DNA from: Methanocorpusculum petauri
GTDB taxonomy: Archaea > Halobacteriota > Methanomicrobia > Methanomicrobiales > Methanocorpusculaceae
Length of the DNA stretch: 64,000 nt
NCBI RefSeq assembly: GCF_026891975.1
Contig: NZ_JAPTGB010000010.1
Coordinates: forward strand, 21,211 to 85,210
Direction: 5' to 3'
In this document: one piece after another, positions 26,424 through 35,487 of the stretch
How the letters are laid out: every line of letters begins with the position of its first letter
Position numbering within the stretch: the first letter of the stretch is position 1
Position numbers and translations under genes: made by a program
The notes under the pieces: model-generated
Database searches by the model: none
The model's input: only the letters and a program-made list of their open reading frames with translations
What the model was told of the DNA's origin: nothing

Positions 26424-26885
26424 TTACCTCATCTTGATCAGAAGGTCGTTAATCTCCTTCCCGTAGTATCCCAGGGCACCGCCCTGATTGAACGTACGCT
26501 TTGTGGTCTTGTATCCCTTCCTTGGCGGGTGCATACGAAGCACCGGCTTGAGTTCGGGAACATCCTTCATCCGGATCTGACCACCTGCAAGAGCTGCTGC
26601 AAGTTCGGCAATACTTCCAAAGGAAGTCGCTTCCTTTACATACTCCTCGGTCAGCGGCTTGTTTCCGGTAAGTCGTCCACGGGTGGTAAGAATCGTCTCA
26701 AGCGTTGCTGCATCGACTTCACCGAACGCAATGTAGTCCTTAGCCTTCCGGATCATACCGAGGTACTCCGGAGTCTCCGGCACAAGGACACAGTGGTTGA
26801 TGTGGTGAAGACGCAGCATCTTTAAGGTCTCCTTAATGTCGCGGCGGGTATTCACCACACCGCGAACCTGCACAACTGCGTACAT
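26424..26885 (-). CDS. rpl30: 50S ribosomal protein L30 (uL30)
   Basis: A 153-residue archaeal L30p, longer than the bacterial form of about 60 residues, beginning [27 protein letters not shown]. It has the archaeal/eukaryotic extension (LRMHPPRKGYKTTKRTFNQG). Its ATG shares one base with the rps5 stop codon (TAATG at 26885), showing tight coupling. Confidence 0.96.
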   Translation of the reverse strand: MYAVVQVRGVVNTRRDIKETLKMLRLHHINHCVLVPETPEYLGMIRKAKDYIAFGEVDAATLETILTTRGRLTGNKPLTEEYVKEATSFGSIAELAAALAGGQIRMKDVPELKPVLRMHPPRKGYKTTKRTFNQGGALGYYGKEINDLLIKMR

Positions 26886-27502
26886 TACTTCCGACCTCCG
26901 ATACGAATCAGATTCGTTTCGCGAAGTGCATTATAGGTAGCCTTGGCGAAGTTGAGGGTAGTTCTCGTGTTACCACTCGTGTTGACCCACACATCGCGGA
27001 TACCCGCAAGCGCCAGTACTTTCTTACCGACATCACCAGTCACCAGACCGATTCCCTTCGGAGCAGGCTTGAGAGTCACCGTAACGGAGCCAGCCTTACC
27101 GGTAACTTCCATCGGTACAGAGTGTTTCTGACCGCAGCCGCATTCCCAGGAACCGCATCCACGGCGAACCTTTACAATGTTCAGCTTCGCATTTACGATT
27201 GCCTTCTTGATCGCAGTTCCCACCTGAACATCTCTGCCCTGGCCAAAACCGATGTAACCATCCTTGTTGCCGACAACAACGACCGCTCTGAACTTAATAC
27301 GGCGACCGGAGTCAGTCATACGCTGCATCATATCAATGCAGAGGACTTCGTCAACAAGGTCGGGAAGCATTGCATCAACAATACCTGCTTCCTTAATAGG
27401 GAATCCACTTGCAAGAATCTCATCGAAACTTGCAAAATCCCCGGCCATAACCTTCTTGCCAAGACCGGTGATGGGGACCCACTCTTCCTGTTCGTAAGCC
27501 AT
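26885..27502 (-). CDS. rps5: 30S ribosomal protein S5 (uS5)
   Basis: A 205-residue small-subunit protein with the archaeal N-terminal extension ([17 protein letters not shown]). The double-stranded RNA-binding fold ([20 protein letters not shown]) is followed by the second domain ([36 protein letters not shown]). uS5 helps form the mRNA entry channel and decoding site. It lies between rpl18 and rpl30, 1 bp after the rpl18 stop. Confidence 0.97.
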   Translation of the reverse strand: MAYEQEEWVPITGLGKKVMAGDFASFDEILASGFPIKEAGIVDAMLPDLVDEVLCIDMMQRMTDSGRRIKFRAVVVVGNKDGYIGFGQGRDVQVGTAIKKAIVNAKLNIVKVRRGCGSWECGCGQKHSVPMEVTGKAGSVTVTLKPAPKGIGLVTGDVGKKVLALAGIRDVWVNTSGNTRTTLNFAKATYNALRETNLIRIGGRK

Positions 27503-27503
27503 A

Positions 27504-28028
27504 TTACTCCAGCTCCTTCATAATTGCGTCCTTTGCAGTCTCGACCTGAGAGACGATATCTGCATAGCGGTCATCATATTCTGCAATGTGGGCACCGTTG
27601 CAACGATCCTCGTCCGGGAGAATATCCTCACCGACCGGAACATCGAAACCTGCATCGACAGCTCCTTTCACTGCGGCAAACACACGTGCACCCGTAGACG
27701 CAACCTGCAAACCGATATCTGCAATTGCACCATCATATCCGGCTTTCTGGGCACGGACCGCAAACAGCATACCGGTAAGATATGCTGCAGGGGTGTTACC
27801 AAGGTAACCCTTGTATCCGTAGTTTACCAGTTCTCTGCTGTTCACGTGAACAAGCGTATAGTCGCCGTCCATCTGTGCAGCAACAAGCTGAATAATGATG
27901 TGGCGGTTCGTCTTCCGGATAACCATACGGTTTCTGCCGGAAACAATCAGCCGCTGGCGCTGGTAATAATCAGTCTTTCCTTCACGGCGTCTGCGGAACT
28001 GAACAAAGTATCTTCCATTCGTAGCCAT
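27504..28028 (-). CDS. rpl18: 50S ribosomal protein L18 (uL18)
   Basis: A 174-residue protein that binds 5S rRNA in the large subunit. It starts [20 protein letters not shown] and carries [20 protein letters not shown], typical of archaeal L18p. The C-terminal extension ([20 protein letters not shown]) is the archaeal type. It lies 3 bp after rpl19e. Confidence 0.96.
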   Translation of the reverse strand: MATNGRYFVQFRRRREGKTDYYQRQRLIVSGRNRMVIRKTNRHIIIQLVAAQMDGDYTLVHVNSRELVNYGYKGYLGNTPAAYLTGMLFAVRAQKAGYDGAIADIGLQVASTGARVFAAVKGAVDAGFDVPVGEDILPDEDRCNGAHIAEYDDRYADIVSQVETAKDAIMKELE

Positions 28029-28031
28029 TGC

Positions 28032-28484
28032 TTAGTCCCTCCGGGAAGTAACGATCTCAATCTGAGCTTTCAGGTGAGCAACGTTACGGAACTGACCACC
28101 GGCTGCACGGCGGTAAAGTCTGCGGTATTCGGTTCTTGTAATGGAACCTGCTTCACGCTGTGCGCGAAGCTCCTTACGCTGTGCACGGATCTTTTTGATC
28201 CACTGGGTCTTGGACGGAGTACGTGCACCCTTTGCACCGCTCCGGCGTCCCGGACCCTTACAGTGTCCGTATGCACGTTTTGCGATACGTGCCCGTGCAC
28301 GTCCGCGTGAGATACCTTTCTTCTGGTGTGAAGAAATTGCACCCTCCTCGATCAGATTGCGGATATCCTCACGGGACATTGCACTCTGAACCTCAGAAAG
28401 TTTCTCCGGGTTGATCCAGACACGGTTCACACCGCAACCGAGAACAGCTGCCGCAATACGACGCTGGGAAGCAAGATCACTCAT
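28032..28484 (-). CDS. rpl19e: 50S ribosomal protein L19e (eL19)
   Basis: A 150-residue archaeal/eukaryotic large-subunit protein that starts MSDLASQRRIAAAVLGCGVN. It has the family blocks GVNRVWINPEKLSEVQSAMS and ISRGRARARIAKRAYGHCKG, and a basic helical C-terminus. The ATG at 28484 overlaps the end of rpl32e by 8 bp. Bacteria have no counterpart. Confidence 0.96.
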   Translation of the reverse strand: MSDLASQRRIAAAVLGCGVNRVWINPEKLSEVQSAMSREDIRNLIEEGAISSHQKKGISRGRARARIAKRAYGHCKGPGRRSGAKGARTPSKTQWIKKIRAQRKELRAQREAGSITRTEYRRLYRRAAGGQFRNVAHLKAQIEIVTSRRD

Positions 28485-28902
28485 CGGATTTCGCCTCCTC
28501 GGTTACAGGTGCTGCAACAACTGTCTTTGCCTCTTTCGGGTTCAGAACCTTAATACCAAGGGTTGTCGCCTTTGTCTGGATAGCTGCACGTTTCTGTCCA
28601 CCTACGGATGCACCGATACGGACAGCAGTCGTAGCTGCATCGATCTCTTCAAGATCAGCCGGTCTGAACACAAGAACCTCGCGGTATCCGCTCGGGTGGA
28701 AGCCGCGGATTGCTGCCGGGGCCCCGAATCCTGCTTCGGGGTGTGCACCCTTTGCACGGAAATCTTTGCGCTGTTTGCTGTGCAGACCACGCGGTCTGCG
28801 CCAGGTGTCAGCCAGCTTAACCTTTGCACAGAGGCACTGGCGGGAGAATCTGGCCTTCTTTGCAGCACGTGCACGAATCAGTTTCTTAATTTCACTCGCC
28901 AT
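28477..28902 (-). CDS. rpl32e: 50S ribosomal protein L32e (eL32)
   Basis: A 141-residue protein, archaeal/eukaryotic-specific. It begins MASEIKKLIRARAAKKARF and contains DTWRRPRGLHSKQRKDFRAK and PAAIRGFHPSGYREVLVFRP, both characteristic of eL32. The frame is open further upstream to 29013, but that part overlaps rpl6. ATG 28902 lies 1 bp after the rpl6 stop and is chosen. The C-terminus has a short Ala/Glu-rich tail. Confidence 0.95.
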   Translation of the reverse strand: MASEIKKLIRARAAKKARFSRQCLCAKVKLADTWRRPRGLHSKQRKDFRAKGAHPEAGFGAPAAIRGFHPSGYREVLVFRPADLEEIDAATTAVRIGASVGGQKRAAIQTKATTLGIKVLNPKEAKTVVAAPVTEEAKSDE

Positions 28903-28903
28903 G

Positions 28904-29428
28904 TTAGTTACCTCTGCTGGTAATGTAGATACCGTCCTGGAACACACGCGGGTCACGGTTGCGGACCTTGCAGGCCTGCTCAACATTCGCTGCAGTGTTT
29001 CCGATCTTTTCACGGTCGATACCGTTTAAGACCAGCTCATCGCCCTGGACTTTTACCTTCACGCCCTCAACAATCTTTGCGTAGCGTGCCTGCTTCTCGC
29101 CAAGGAAATTGGCGATTTCAACGCGGTCGCCTGCAACCTTCACCTGAATCGGGAAGTGGTTGTAGACAACTTTCATGTGGTACTCGTACCCCTCGGTAAC
29201 ACCCTTTGCCATCACATGGAGGTGGGCATTGTAGGTACCGAGCAGTGCATACACACGGCGTCTGGTGGACTCGGTGGAGATCTTCACTGCACCCTCTTCC
29301 ACAACAATTTCGATTGCCGGGTGGTGCATAACACGGGAAAGAGAACCTTTGGAACCCTTCACCATCATGAGGTCTCCCTCTTTGGTAATGGTTACACCTT
29401 CCGGGATGTGGAAAATCATTTCATGCAT
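28904..29428 (-). CDS. rpl6: 50S ribosomal protein L6 (uL6)
   Basis: A 174-residue protein with the two repeated alpha/beta domains of L6, which sits near the factor-binding centre of the large subunit. Recognised blocks are IFHIPEGVTITKEGDLMMVK, GSLSRVMHHPAIEI and the C-terminal EQACKVRNRDPRVFQDGIYI. ATG at 29428 follows GGAGAGG at good spacing. A second Met three codons on is less well placed. Confidence 0.96.
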   Translation of the reverse strand: MHEMIFHIPEGVTITKEGDLMMVKGSKGSLSRVMHHPAIEIVVEEGAVKISTESTRRRVYALLGTYNAHLHVMAKGVTEGYEYHMKVVYNHFPIQVKVAGDRVEIANFLGEKQARYAKIVEGVKVKVQGDELVLNGIDREKIGNTAANVEQACKVRNRDPRVFQDGIYITSRGN

Positions 29429-29441
29429 AATATTCCTCTCC

Positions 29442-29834
29442 TTAGAAGACGTATCCTAACAGCTCGCCACCGACACCGAGCTTACGTGCCTGTTCATGGG
29501 ACATAACACCCTTGGAAGTGGTCAGAATAATAATTCCGAAACCCTTTCCTGGCAGGTATCTGGTTTCCCAGGACTCAAGGTCCTCAACCTTTACCGAGAA
29601 GCGGGGGGTGATAACACCACATTTGTTGATACCGCCGGTAAGGGAAATCATGTACTGACCTCCTCTGCCGTCCTCAACCTTCTCGAAACCGCTGATATAT
29701 CCGTACTCCTGCATGACTTTAAGCATGTCACCAAAGAGGCGGCTGGCCGGCTCAACGGTCACTGCAAGCTTACCGGTATCGCCGGCATTCTTGATAGCGC
29801 TCATTGCGTCTGCAATCGGATTCTGTTTTGTCAT
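29442..29834 (-). CDS. rps8: 30S ribosomal protein S8 (uS8)
   Basis: A 130-residue 16S rRNA-binding protein. It begins MTKQNPIADAMSAIKNAGDT and ends in GKGFGIIILTTSKGVMSHEQ plus ARKLGVGGELLGYVF, the conserved uS8 rRNA-binding end. Length and archaeal-type sequence fit the family. It lies between rps14 and rpl6. Confidence 0.97.
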   Translation of the reverse strand: MTKQNPIADAMSAIKNAGDTGKLAVTVEPASRLFGDMLKVMQEYGYISGFEKVEDGRGGQYMISLTGGINKCGVITPRFSVKVEDLESWETRYLPGKGFGIIILTTSKGVMSHEQARKLGVGGELLGYVF

Positions 29835-29847
29835 TCTCCGTCACCTC

Positions 29848-30018
29848 TTAGTTCATCTTCTTAAAGCCCATCGTGGGCGCCCACTCACGGAAGCACTGAC
29901 GGCAGAAGTAAATGTTGTATCTGCGCACAAGTCCCTGCTTGCGTCCGCAAAGCTGGCACTGGTTTGCACCACGACCATACTTTTTCTGCTGGACCTTGCC
30001 GTTGTCTTTTGCTGCCAT
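29848..30018 (-). CDS. rps14: 30S ribosomal protein S14 (uS14), zinc-binding type
   Basis: A 56-residue small-subunit protein with four cysteines arranged CQLC and CRQC (the archaeal zinc-binding form, with [20 protein letters not shown] and [14 protein letters not shown]). ATG at 30018 ([15 protein letters not shown]) lies 1 bp after the rpl5 stop. The frame is open slightly further upstream, but that would overlap rpl5. Confidence 0.95.
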   Translation of the reverse strand: MAAKDNGKVQQKKYGRGANQCQLCGRKQGLVRRYNIYFCRQCFREWAPTMGFKKMN

Positions 30019-30019
30019 A

Positions 30020-30535
30020 TTACTCCACCTCAATGCCGAAAGTCTCAGTCACAAATGCCATGGATTCCTCACGGGTCACATGCAGCTTCGTGTTGAGCTT
30101 CTTCTGCTGGATTTTTCTGCGTGCCGTTCTCGTACCTTTCTTTTCGATAACTGCGATAATATCCATACCGTAGATACCGATCTTCGGATCATATGCCTGA
30201 CCCGGAAAGTCCGTGTGTTCCTCAATACCGAAACCGAAGTTTCCGGTAGCATCAAACTGGCGTGCGTGAAGAACATTCTCCACTGCATACGTTTTTAATG
30301 CCGTTGCAAGGAACGTCATAGCCTTTTCGCCGCGAAGGGTAACCTTGCAGCCGATCGGCTGACCACGGCGAACACCGAAAGCCGGAAGCGTATTCTTTGC
30401 ATAAGAACGAATCGGCTTGGAACCCTGGGTAAGGTCTGCCATGATGTTTTCAGCGTTGACAAGCCGCTCGCCTGCCTCGCCGACACCCATGTGCACAACA
30501 ACCTTTGCCACAAACGGTTTCTGCATGTCGCTCAT
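30020..30535 (-). CDS. rpl5: 50S ribosomal protein L5 (uL5)
   Basis: A 171-residue protein that binds 5S rRNA and contacts the P-site tRNA. It starts [20 protein letters not shown]. It has [39 protein letters not shown] and [20 protein letters not shown], all typical of archaeal L5p. ATG at 30535 overlaps the rps4e stop by 4 bp. Confidence 0.96.
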   Translation of the reverse strand: MSDMQKPFVAKVVVHMGVGEAGERLVNAENIMADLTQGSKPIRSYAKNTLPAFGVRRGQPIGCKVTLRGEKAMTFLATALKTYAVENVLHARQFDATGNFGFGIEEHTDFPGQAYDPKIGIYGMDIIAVIEKKGTRTARRKIQQKKLNTKLHVTREESMAFVTETFGIEVE

Positions 30536-31251
30536 GCGTCAACACCCCAGGTGGAAAGGAAAGACTCGGAGGTACCGATCATATAGACATAGTCCTCGAT
30601 GGTCTCAAACTTCTCACCGTTTGCATCTTCAAGGATGACGCGGTTGGGAAGGGAAGACTGCTGGATGAGAATCTCAACGAGCTTGCCGGTCTTCATGGTG
30701 TGCTGACCGCCAATGATAACGGCCATGTTACCGACTGCGAACGGGAAATGCTGCTGAACAACAAATCTGTCGTCGCCGACAAGACCAATTACAAGAGAGT
30801 CCTTGCCTTTGTAGCTGTTGTCGCCGATGAAGTTGGCACCGGTCGTGAGATTTATCTGGGTCTTTCCGCCGGTAAGAGTGGTCTTGTTTGCGATCTTCAC
30901 CAGCTGGATCTTTGCTGCCTCAGCAGAGATCTCATACTCGGTGTGGCGTCCCTTTTCATCAACAAGAATCATGTAGTGCTTGTCGATCTTCGGGAAGCTG
31001 ATGATATCAAACACATCAATACCGATGTGCTCATCCGTTACCACATTGCCGTTCAGAACAACATTGCGGTCGTGAAGGATCTTCTTGACTTCTTTGGTGT
31101 TCTGGGCGAAGTGCATGTGGTCGCGGATCCAGATACCAATCGGAAGAGCGGATGCATCGTGCGGACCGTGGGCAGGACTTACAACATACTTGCTTTCCTT
31201 GCGGGCGATCTGCCATGCATCCGGTGCCGTCATACGCTTTGTACGAGTCAT
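30532..31251 (-). CDS. rps4e: 30S ribosomal protein S4e (eS4)
   Basis: A 239-residue archaeal/eukaryotic protein with an S4 RNA-binding domain (KILHDRNVVLNGNVVTDEHI) and a KOW-type C-terminal domain (GNMAVIIGGQHTMKTGKLVE). It begins MTRTKRMTAPDAWQIARKESK (first 20 typical). It shares one base with the stop of rpl24 and overlaps rpl5 by 4 bp, so translation is coupled on both sides. Confidence 0.95.
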   Translation of the reverse strand: MTRTKRMTAPDAWQIARKESKYVVSPAHGPHDASALPIGIWIRDHMHFAQNTKEVKKILHDRNVVLNGNVVTDEHIGIDVFDIISFPKIDKHYMILVDEKGRHTEYEISAEAAKIQLVKIANKTTLTGGKTQINLTTGANFIGDNSYKGKDSLVIGLVGDDRFVVQQHFPFAVGNMAVIIGGQHTMKTGKLVEILIQQSSLPNRVILEDANGEKFETIEDYVYMIGTSESFLSTWGVDA

Positions 31252-31616
31252 TATGCCTTCACCTCAAGACGAGCAACGCGTTTTGCGTCCTTCAGATTCA
31301 GTTTGGTGATCATCACTTTGGAAGGATCAATCGGTCTTGGAACATCCTCGCCGTTTGCCTTCTTCACTGCAACACCGTGAACAAGAACCTTTGTGTTCTT
31401 CACATCGACCTTGTCAACAACAGCTTCAGTGCCTGCGAACTCGCCGCGGAGCACCTTTACGGTGTCACCGGTGACAACACGGAAACTGCGCTTGCCATAT
31501 TTCTTACGGAGATCATCAGCAAGAGTTGCGTGTAAGAACGCTCCACGAACGTGGATAGGTGCGTTGTACCGGAACTTCCGCTGTTTTCTCGGCTGAATGC
31601 TTGCAATACGTGCCAT
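31251..31616 (-). CDS. rpl24: 50S ribosomal protein L24 (uL24)
   Basis: A 121-residue early assembly protein of the large subunit. It begins MARIASIQPRKQRKFRYNAP. It contains a KOW motif (RVVTGDTVKVLRGEFAGTEA) followed by VDVKNTKVLVHGVAVKKANG, as in archaeal L24p/L26e. It ends with the one-base overlap to rps4e. Confidence 0.96.
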   Translation of the reverse strand: MARIASIQPRKQRKFRYNAPIHVRGAFLHATLADDLRKKYGKRSFRVVTGDTVKVLRGEFAGTEAVVDKVDVKNTKVLVHGVAVKKANGEDVPRPIDPSKVMITKLNLKDAKRVARLEVKA

Positions 31617-31627
31617 GTTTTTTCACC

Positions 31628-32026
31628 TTAGATAATGATCGTTGCCATCGATCCGACCTTCGGGAACCGCTCTGCAACTTCACGTGCAACCGGTCCCTTG
31701 ATATCGGTACCGCGCGGGTCACCGTTATCATTTAAGAGGATCATTGCGTTCTCTTCAAAGGAAACACGCAGACCGTTCGGGCGGCGGAATTCCTTCTTCT
31801 GACGGACAACAACTGCTTTTACAAGCTTTCTCTTCATATCAGGAGTTCCTTTCTTCACAGAAACTGTGGCAAGATCTCCGATACCCATCTTCGGCTGCCG
31901 GTTTTTCACACCGTGGTAACCAAAAACGGAAACAATCTGAACAACACGGGCACCCGTGTTGTCTGCACAAACCATCTTGGAGCCGGTCTGAAGTGCGCGC
32001 GGGATTTTAGACGTTAAGCCTCTCAT
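31628..32026 (-). CDS. rpl14: 50S ribosomal protein L14 (uL14)
   Basis: A 132-residue beta-barrel protein of the large subunit that takes part in the intersubunit bridge. It has [40 protein letters not shown] and the C-terminal [16 protein letters not shown] at 32026 overlaps the rps17 stop by 4 bp. Confidence 0.97.
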   Translation of the reverse strand: MRGLTSKIPRALQTGSKMVCADNTGARVVQIVSVFGYHGVKNRQPKMGIGDLATVSVKKGTPDMKRKLVKAVVVRQKKEFRRPNGLRVSFEENAMILLNDNGDPRGTDIKGPVAREVAERFPKVGSMATIII

Positions 32027-32349
32027 GCCCGGGTCACCTCAACAACAACATAGGAGGTTGTCTTATTCAATGGTCTGCACTCTGCAATCTTGACCTCGTC
32101 GCCAATTCTGGCGTCGAGGCATGGGGCCATGTGTGCGTGGATTTTGGAACTACGCTTCTCATATCTGTCATATTTCTTGACAAAATGAAGGTAGTTCCGC
32201 TCGACGACAACGGTCCCCTGCATGCGCTCACTCACGACCTTACCGGTAATCACCTGGCCGCGCACCGGTAAGCTGCCGTGGAATGGGCAGTTCACGTCGT
32301 CACAGCCCTTCTCTGGAACTGCAACATTTAAGCCGATATTTTTTGCCAT
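32023..32349 (-). CDS. rps17: 30S ribosomal protein S17 (uS17)
   Basis: A 108-residue OB-fold protein that binds 16S rRNA. It starts [20 protein letters not shown] with the archaeal [12 protein letters not shown] block, and ends [12 protein letters not shown]. It follows the only sizeable gap (81 bp) inside the ribosomal cluster. Confidence 0.96.
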   Translation of the reverse strand: MAKNIGLNVAVPEKGCDDVNCPFHGSLPVRGQVITGKVVSERMQGTVVVERNYLHFVKKYDRYEKRSSKIHAHMAPCLDARIGDEVKIAECRPLNKTTSYVVVEVTRA

Positions 32350-32430
32350 ATTTAACCCTCATCTTACGCGCATAGATCGCACGTCACGCACCCGGTAAAC
32401 GGGACACATAACGATCTCACTCTTGAGAAC
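32350..32430 (-). other. 81-bp gap within the ribosomal operon
   Basis: This is the largest break in an otherwise nearly gapless operon. It contains a small hairpin CCCG/CGGG with loop GTAAA (32391-32403) and no clear TATA box. Some archaea carry extra small genes in this neighbourhood; no open frame of that kind is seen here. A processing site is possible but not demonstrated. Confidence 0.4.
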
Positions 32431-32700
32431 TTACGCCCTCGTCTTAACACGTCGCGCTGGAGAAACAGACAAGCCTGAGCAGTCTATTACAACTTCAACA
32501 CTATCCGGGAGGGTCACCCGGAGTAACATATATTGTTTCTCCAAGCACTTAATTCCATTCCCTGACCGGAGAGAAAGAGTGTTTTTGGTTTCATCAACGA
32601 TGAAACCACACATTCCTTCCTGTGTTTTGTTGCGTGAACACACCACAACCGCATATAATCCAATCAACTCATGCTGCAGGATCGATTGTGGCGTGATCAT
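32431..32700 (-). CDS. rnp1: ribonuclease P protein component 1 (Rpp29/Pop4 homologue)
   Basis: An 89-residue subunit of archaeal RNase P, which removes 5' leaders from pre-tRNA. It has the Sm-like fold of Rpp29: ITPQSILQHELIGLYAVVVC, GFIVDETKNTLSLRSG and LLRVTLPDSVEVVIDCSGL. It is found between rpl29 and rps17, the conserved archaeal location. ATG 32700 lies 8 bp after rpl29. Confidence 0.94.
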   Translation of the reverse strand: MITPQSILQHELIGLYAVVVCSRNKTQEGMCGFIVDETKNTLSLRSGNGIKCLEKQYMLLRVTLPDSVEVVIDCSGLSVSPARRVKTRA

Positions 32701-32708
32701 AAGACAAT

Positions 32709-32909
32709 TTATGCCTGACGCTTGGTCTGTTCAGTCTTAATGCGTGCGATAGTTCTGCGAACTTCCCGGATCTTTCCGGGGTTTTCCGGTGCACCACCGG
32801 CGCTGACTTTCCCGTACTGCTGAATTAACTCATTTCTGAGTTTCTGCTCGTTTTCTACAAGCTCAGCATCGGAAAACTGGGCAACTTCCTTTGCTCTGAA
32901 GATTGCCAT
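32709..32909 (-). CDS. rpl29: 50S ribosomal protein L29 (uL29)
   Basis: A 66-residue all-helical protein at the exit tunnel of the large subunit, where the signal recognition particle docks. It begins MAIFRAKEVAQFSDAELVEN and ends with the conserved IREVRRTIARIKTEQ. It lies 5 bp after rps3. Confidence 0.95.
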   Translation of the reverse strand: MAIFRAKEVAQFSDAELVENEQKLRNELIQQYGKVSAGGAPENPGKIREVRRTIARIKTEQTKRQA

Positions 32910-32914
32910 GATAC

Positions 32915-33616
32915 TCAGGCCTCCTCATGGAACTCAGGTTCAAGTTCCGGTTCGCTTGCGAGTTCTGCATCGAACTCCTCAAATACATCAGTCTCAACAA
33001 TCTGTGCCGGAGCCGGGTTTGCATCCGGACGGATCTCAAAGTGATCCGGAAGAACTGCTCCCGGCGGAACGATCTTAACCTGGACACCAATGATACCGAG
33101 CTTCTTGATTGCGGTCGCATATCCCGACTCAACAATGGACTCAGCCGGTTCACCGGAATGTTTGATATAGCCTTCGACGAACTTCTGCACACGTGCACGG
33201 GCACCGGTCAGTTTGCCTGCGATGATAACTTCGCAGCCAAGTGCACCGGAGTCCATGACACGGCGGATAACGGAGGAACCAGCCTTTCGGAAGTACCATC
33301 CGCGCTCTAATGCATTTGCAAGGCGTTCCGCCATAATCTGGGCATTCAAGTTCGGATTTCCAACCTGCTGAACCTCAACCTGCGGAGAATCGATACCATA
33401 GATAGAATTCAGGTCGGTCGTGATCTGGCGAACCAGTCTGCCACCCTTGCCGATAACGATACCAGGTTTCTCTGCAAAGATAGTGACCTGAGTACCGACC
33501 GGAGTACGGACAATGTCCATGCCACCGTATCCTGCACGCTTGAGCTCTTTGTTGAGGTACTGCTCGACACGGACCTTGCGGACGCCGTCGGCAACGAACT
33601 TCTTCTCAATTGTCAT
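32915..33616 (-). CDS. rps3: 30S ribosomal protein S3 (uS3)
   Basis: A 233-residue protein at the mRNA entry site. It has a KH domain (VTIFAEKPGIVIGKGGRLVR) and the S3 C-terminal domain (GSSVIRRVMDSGALGCEVII, then GVQVKIVPPGAVLPDHFEIR). The C-terminal 25 residues are a Glu/Ala-rich acidic tail, longer than in many archaea. It lies 2 bp after rpl22. Confidence 0.96.
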   Translation of the reverse strand: MTIEKKFVADGVRKVRVEQYLNKELKRAGYGGMDIVRTPVGTQVTIFAEKPGIVIGKGGRLVRQITTDLNSIYGIDSPQVEVQQVGNPNLNAQIMAERLANALERGWYFRKAGSSVIRRVMDSGALGCEVIIAGKLTGARARVQKFVEGYIKHSGEPAESIVESGYATAIKKLGIIGVQVKIVPPGAVLPDHFEIRPDANPAPAQIVETDVFEEFDAELASEPELEPEFHEEA

Positions 33617-33618
33617 AC

Positions 33619-34092
33619 TTACTGCACCTCGCGGAGGATTAACTCAATGTTCACGGTATCTCTGTGCTTCGGCGTTGCTCTTCCCATTGCACGGGGGAAG
33701 ATTGCCTTCATGCACCGGCCTTTGTTTGCTGCAGCGTGGACGATAACCATCTTTTCTGGAGCAAGACCTGCGTACTCGGCGTTCTTCTGTGCGGAACGGA
33801 TTAAGCGGATGTACTCTGCGGCTGCCTTGACCGGGTATCTGCCGGCTGCGGTACCGAAGGTTTTGCCGTTTAAGCTCTTCTGGTGACCAACGTTTCTTGC
33901 ATAGCGGTGGAACGGTACCGCTCTCTTCAGATCGATAACCTGTTCAAGGTATGCAACTGCGTCGTCTGCCATCATGTTGCGGACGAGATGGGCAATCTCC
34001 ACTGCGTGCTTCGGAGAGCATCCAAGCTCATTAGCCTTTGCACGGGCGATGTTGTCGCCGGTAAGTTTGTTACTGTATTCTGTTCTTGCCAT
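33619..34092 (-). CDS. rpl22: 50S ribosomal protein L22 (uL22)
   Basis: A 157-residue protein lining the nascent peptide tunnel. It starts MARTEYSNKLTGDNIARAKA and ends with GRATPKHRDTVNIELILREV, typical of archaeal L22p. An in-frame GTG at 34101 overlaps the rps19 stop (GTGA). The ATG at 34092 is preferred because AAGTGATT lies at ribosome-binding distance and the protein start then matches the family. Confidence 0.94.
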   Translation of the reverse strand: MARTEYSNKLTGDNIARAKANELGCSPKHAVEIAHLVRNMMADDAVAYLEQVIDLKRAVPFHRYARNVGHQKSLNGKTFGTAAGRYPVKAAAEYIRLIRSAQKNAEYAGLAPEKMVIVHAAANKGRCMKAIFPRAMGRATPKHRDTVNIELILREVQ

Positions 34093-34097
34093 GACAA

Positions 34098-34508
34098 TCA
34101 CTTCAGCGGGACATACTTACTCGACCGGGTTGCACCAATACCGGCGCTACCGTGGCTGACCTTCTTGCGGGTAAGAGCGAACTCACCAAAGTAGTGGAAC
34201 ACGCCCTCAACCGGAATCTCAACGTTCACGAACTCTTTACCGGAATAGATGGCAACATTCTTGCCGACCATTTCCGGAAGGATGATCATTGAGCGGATGT
34301 GGGTTCTGACACCATCACCTGCTGCGATCTTCGCGCGAACATCCTCTTCATCGCGGGTAAACCCGCGAAGAACCTTACGGCGGGCTGCTGACGGCATAAT
34401 CGGAAGAAGCTCTTCCATGGACATGGCTTTGAGCTGCTCGATGTTGTAGCCGTGGTAGGTATACTCCTCTCGCCGCTTTGGCATTCTCTTAGTAGTTTTC
34501 TTTGCCAT
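34098..34508 (-). CDS. rps19: 30S ribosomal protein S19 (uS19)
   Basis: A 136-residue archaeal-type S19 near the A-site of the small subunit. It contains RREEYTYHGYNIEQLKAMSM, the helical archaeal N-terminus, and the conserved MVGKNVAIYSGKEFVNVEIP followed by GEFALTRKKVSHGSAGIGAT. It lies 6 bp after rpl2. Confidence 0.96.
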   Translation of the reverse strand: MAKKTTKRMPKRREEYTYHGYNIEQLKAMSMEELLPIMPSAARRKVLRGFTRDEEDVRAKIAAGDGVRTHIRSMIILPEMVGKNVAIYSGKEFVNVEIPVEGVFHYFGEFALTRKKVSHGSAGIGATRSSKYVPLK

Positions 34509-34514
34509 TTACGT

Positions 34515-35225
34515 TCACCTCCGGCATCCGGTTCTCCGTGCTGCGACATGTCCGACTTTCTTACCAGCCGGAGTTCCGCGTGCAACGGTCTTTGGCTTAC
34601 CTGGGTGCTGATGTCCTCCACCACCGAATGGGTGGTCGATAACATTCATAGCGACACCACGAACGCGCGGCCAGCGGGTTGCCGAGGTCTTCATCTTGTG
34701 ATACTGTTTACCTGCTTTCAGGACCGGTTTGTCTCCGCGTCCTCCACCGGCCACAAGGCCAATGGTTGCAAGACAGTGCTCGTGGAACCATTTCGGTTTT
34801 CCGGACGGCATACGGACGCCGACCTTGCCCTCGGATTTACCGATGACAACAGCCTGGACACCGCTTGCACGGACGAACTTCCCGCCGTCTCCCGGACGTG
34901 CCTCAATGTTGCAGACGGACATACCGGTCGGGATTGCAGCAAGCGGAAGGGTGTTGCCGTTCTCGATCTTTGCTCCAGGTCCCCATGCGAGTTCCTTGCC
35001 GACACCGACACCCTCGGTGATGAGTACGTACTCTTTCTTGCCGTTGATCTTTACAACTGCAATCGGGGTGTGGCGTGCCGGGTCGTGCTCAATGTCAACA
35101 ACGGTCGCGGTGACAGTTTCGGTAAAAGAACCGAAGTGTTTCAGCTCTGCCTTATACTGGTGCGACGGGGCGCGGTAGGTTGAACCTCCCTTTCCACGTG
35201 CCTGTGTACTGATTCTGTGTCCCAT
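34515..35225 (-). CDS. rpl2: 50S ribosomal protein L2 (uL2)
   Basis: A 236-residue core protein next to the peptidyl transferase centre. It has MGHRISTQARGKGGSTYRAP at the start and the highly conserved C-terminal block RWPRVRGVAMNVIDHPFGGG (with HQHPGKP after it), including the histidine near the catalytic site. Length matches archaeal L2p. Confidence 0.98.
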   Translation of the reverse strand: MGHRISTQARGKGGSTYRAPSHQYKAELKHFGSFTETVTATVVDIEHDPARHTPIAVVKINGKKEYVLITEGVGVGKELAWGPGAKIENGNTLPLAAIPTGMSVCNIEARPGDGGKFVRASGVQAVVIGKSEGKVGVRMPSGKPKWFHEHCLATIGLVAGGGRGDKPVLKAGKQYHKMKTSATRWPRVRGVAMNVIDHPFGGGGHQHPGKPKTVARGTPAGKKVGHVAARRTGCRR

Positions 35226-35236
35226 GTTGACTCACC

Positions 35237-35485
35237 TTACACAATTCCCAGCTGAGAGAGAATCTCTTCAGCAGCGTTCTTCTCTTCGAAGGTAATGATT
35301 GCCTTCTTGGTTCCCTTGGTGGTCATCATGGTGCTGACGGATGCGACCTTCTTCCCGAAGTTCTTCTCCATAGCTGTCTTGATGGATGCCTTGGTTGCGT
35401 CCTTTCTTACGATGAAGGAAAGCTGGTTGGCATTCTCCAGGAGAACCATTGCCTTTTCTGTTACGAGCGGATGTGCGAGTGCCAT
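35237..35485 (-). CDS. rpl23: 50S ribosomal protein L23 (uL23)
   Basis: An 82-residue protein at the tunnel exit that docks SRP and other factors. It begins MALAHPLVTEKAMVLLENAN. It has the conserved LSFIVRKDATKASIKTAMEK region. It lies between rpl4 and rpl2, 2 bp after the rpl4 stop. Confidence 0.96.
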   Translation of the reverse strand: MALAHPLVTEKAMVLLENANQLSFIVRKDATKASIKTAMEKNFGKKVASVSTMMTTKGTKKAIITFEEKNAAEEILSQLGIV

Positions 35486-35487
35486 GA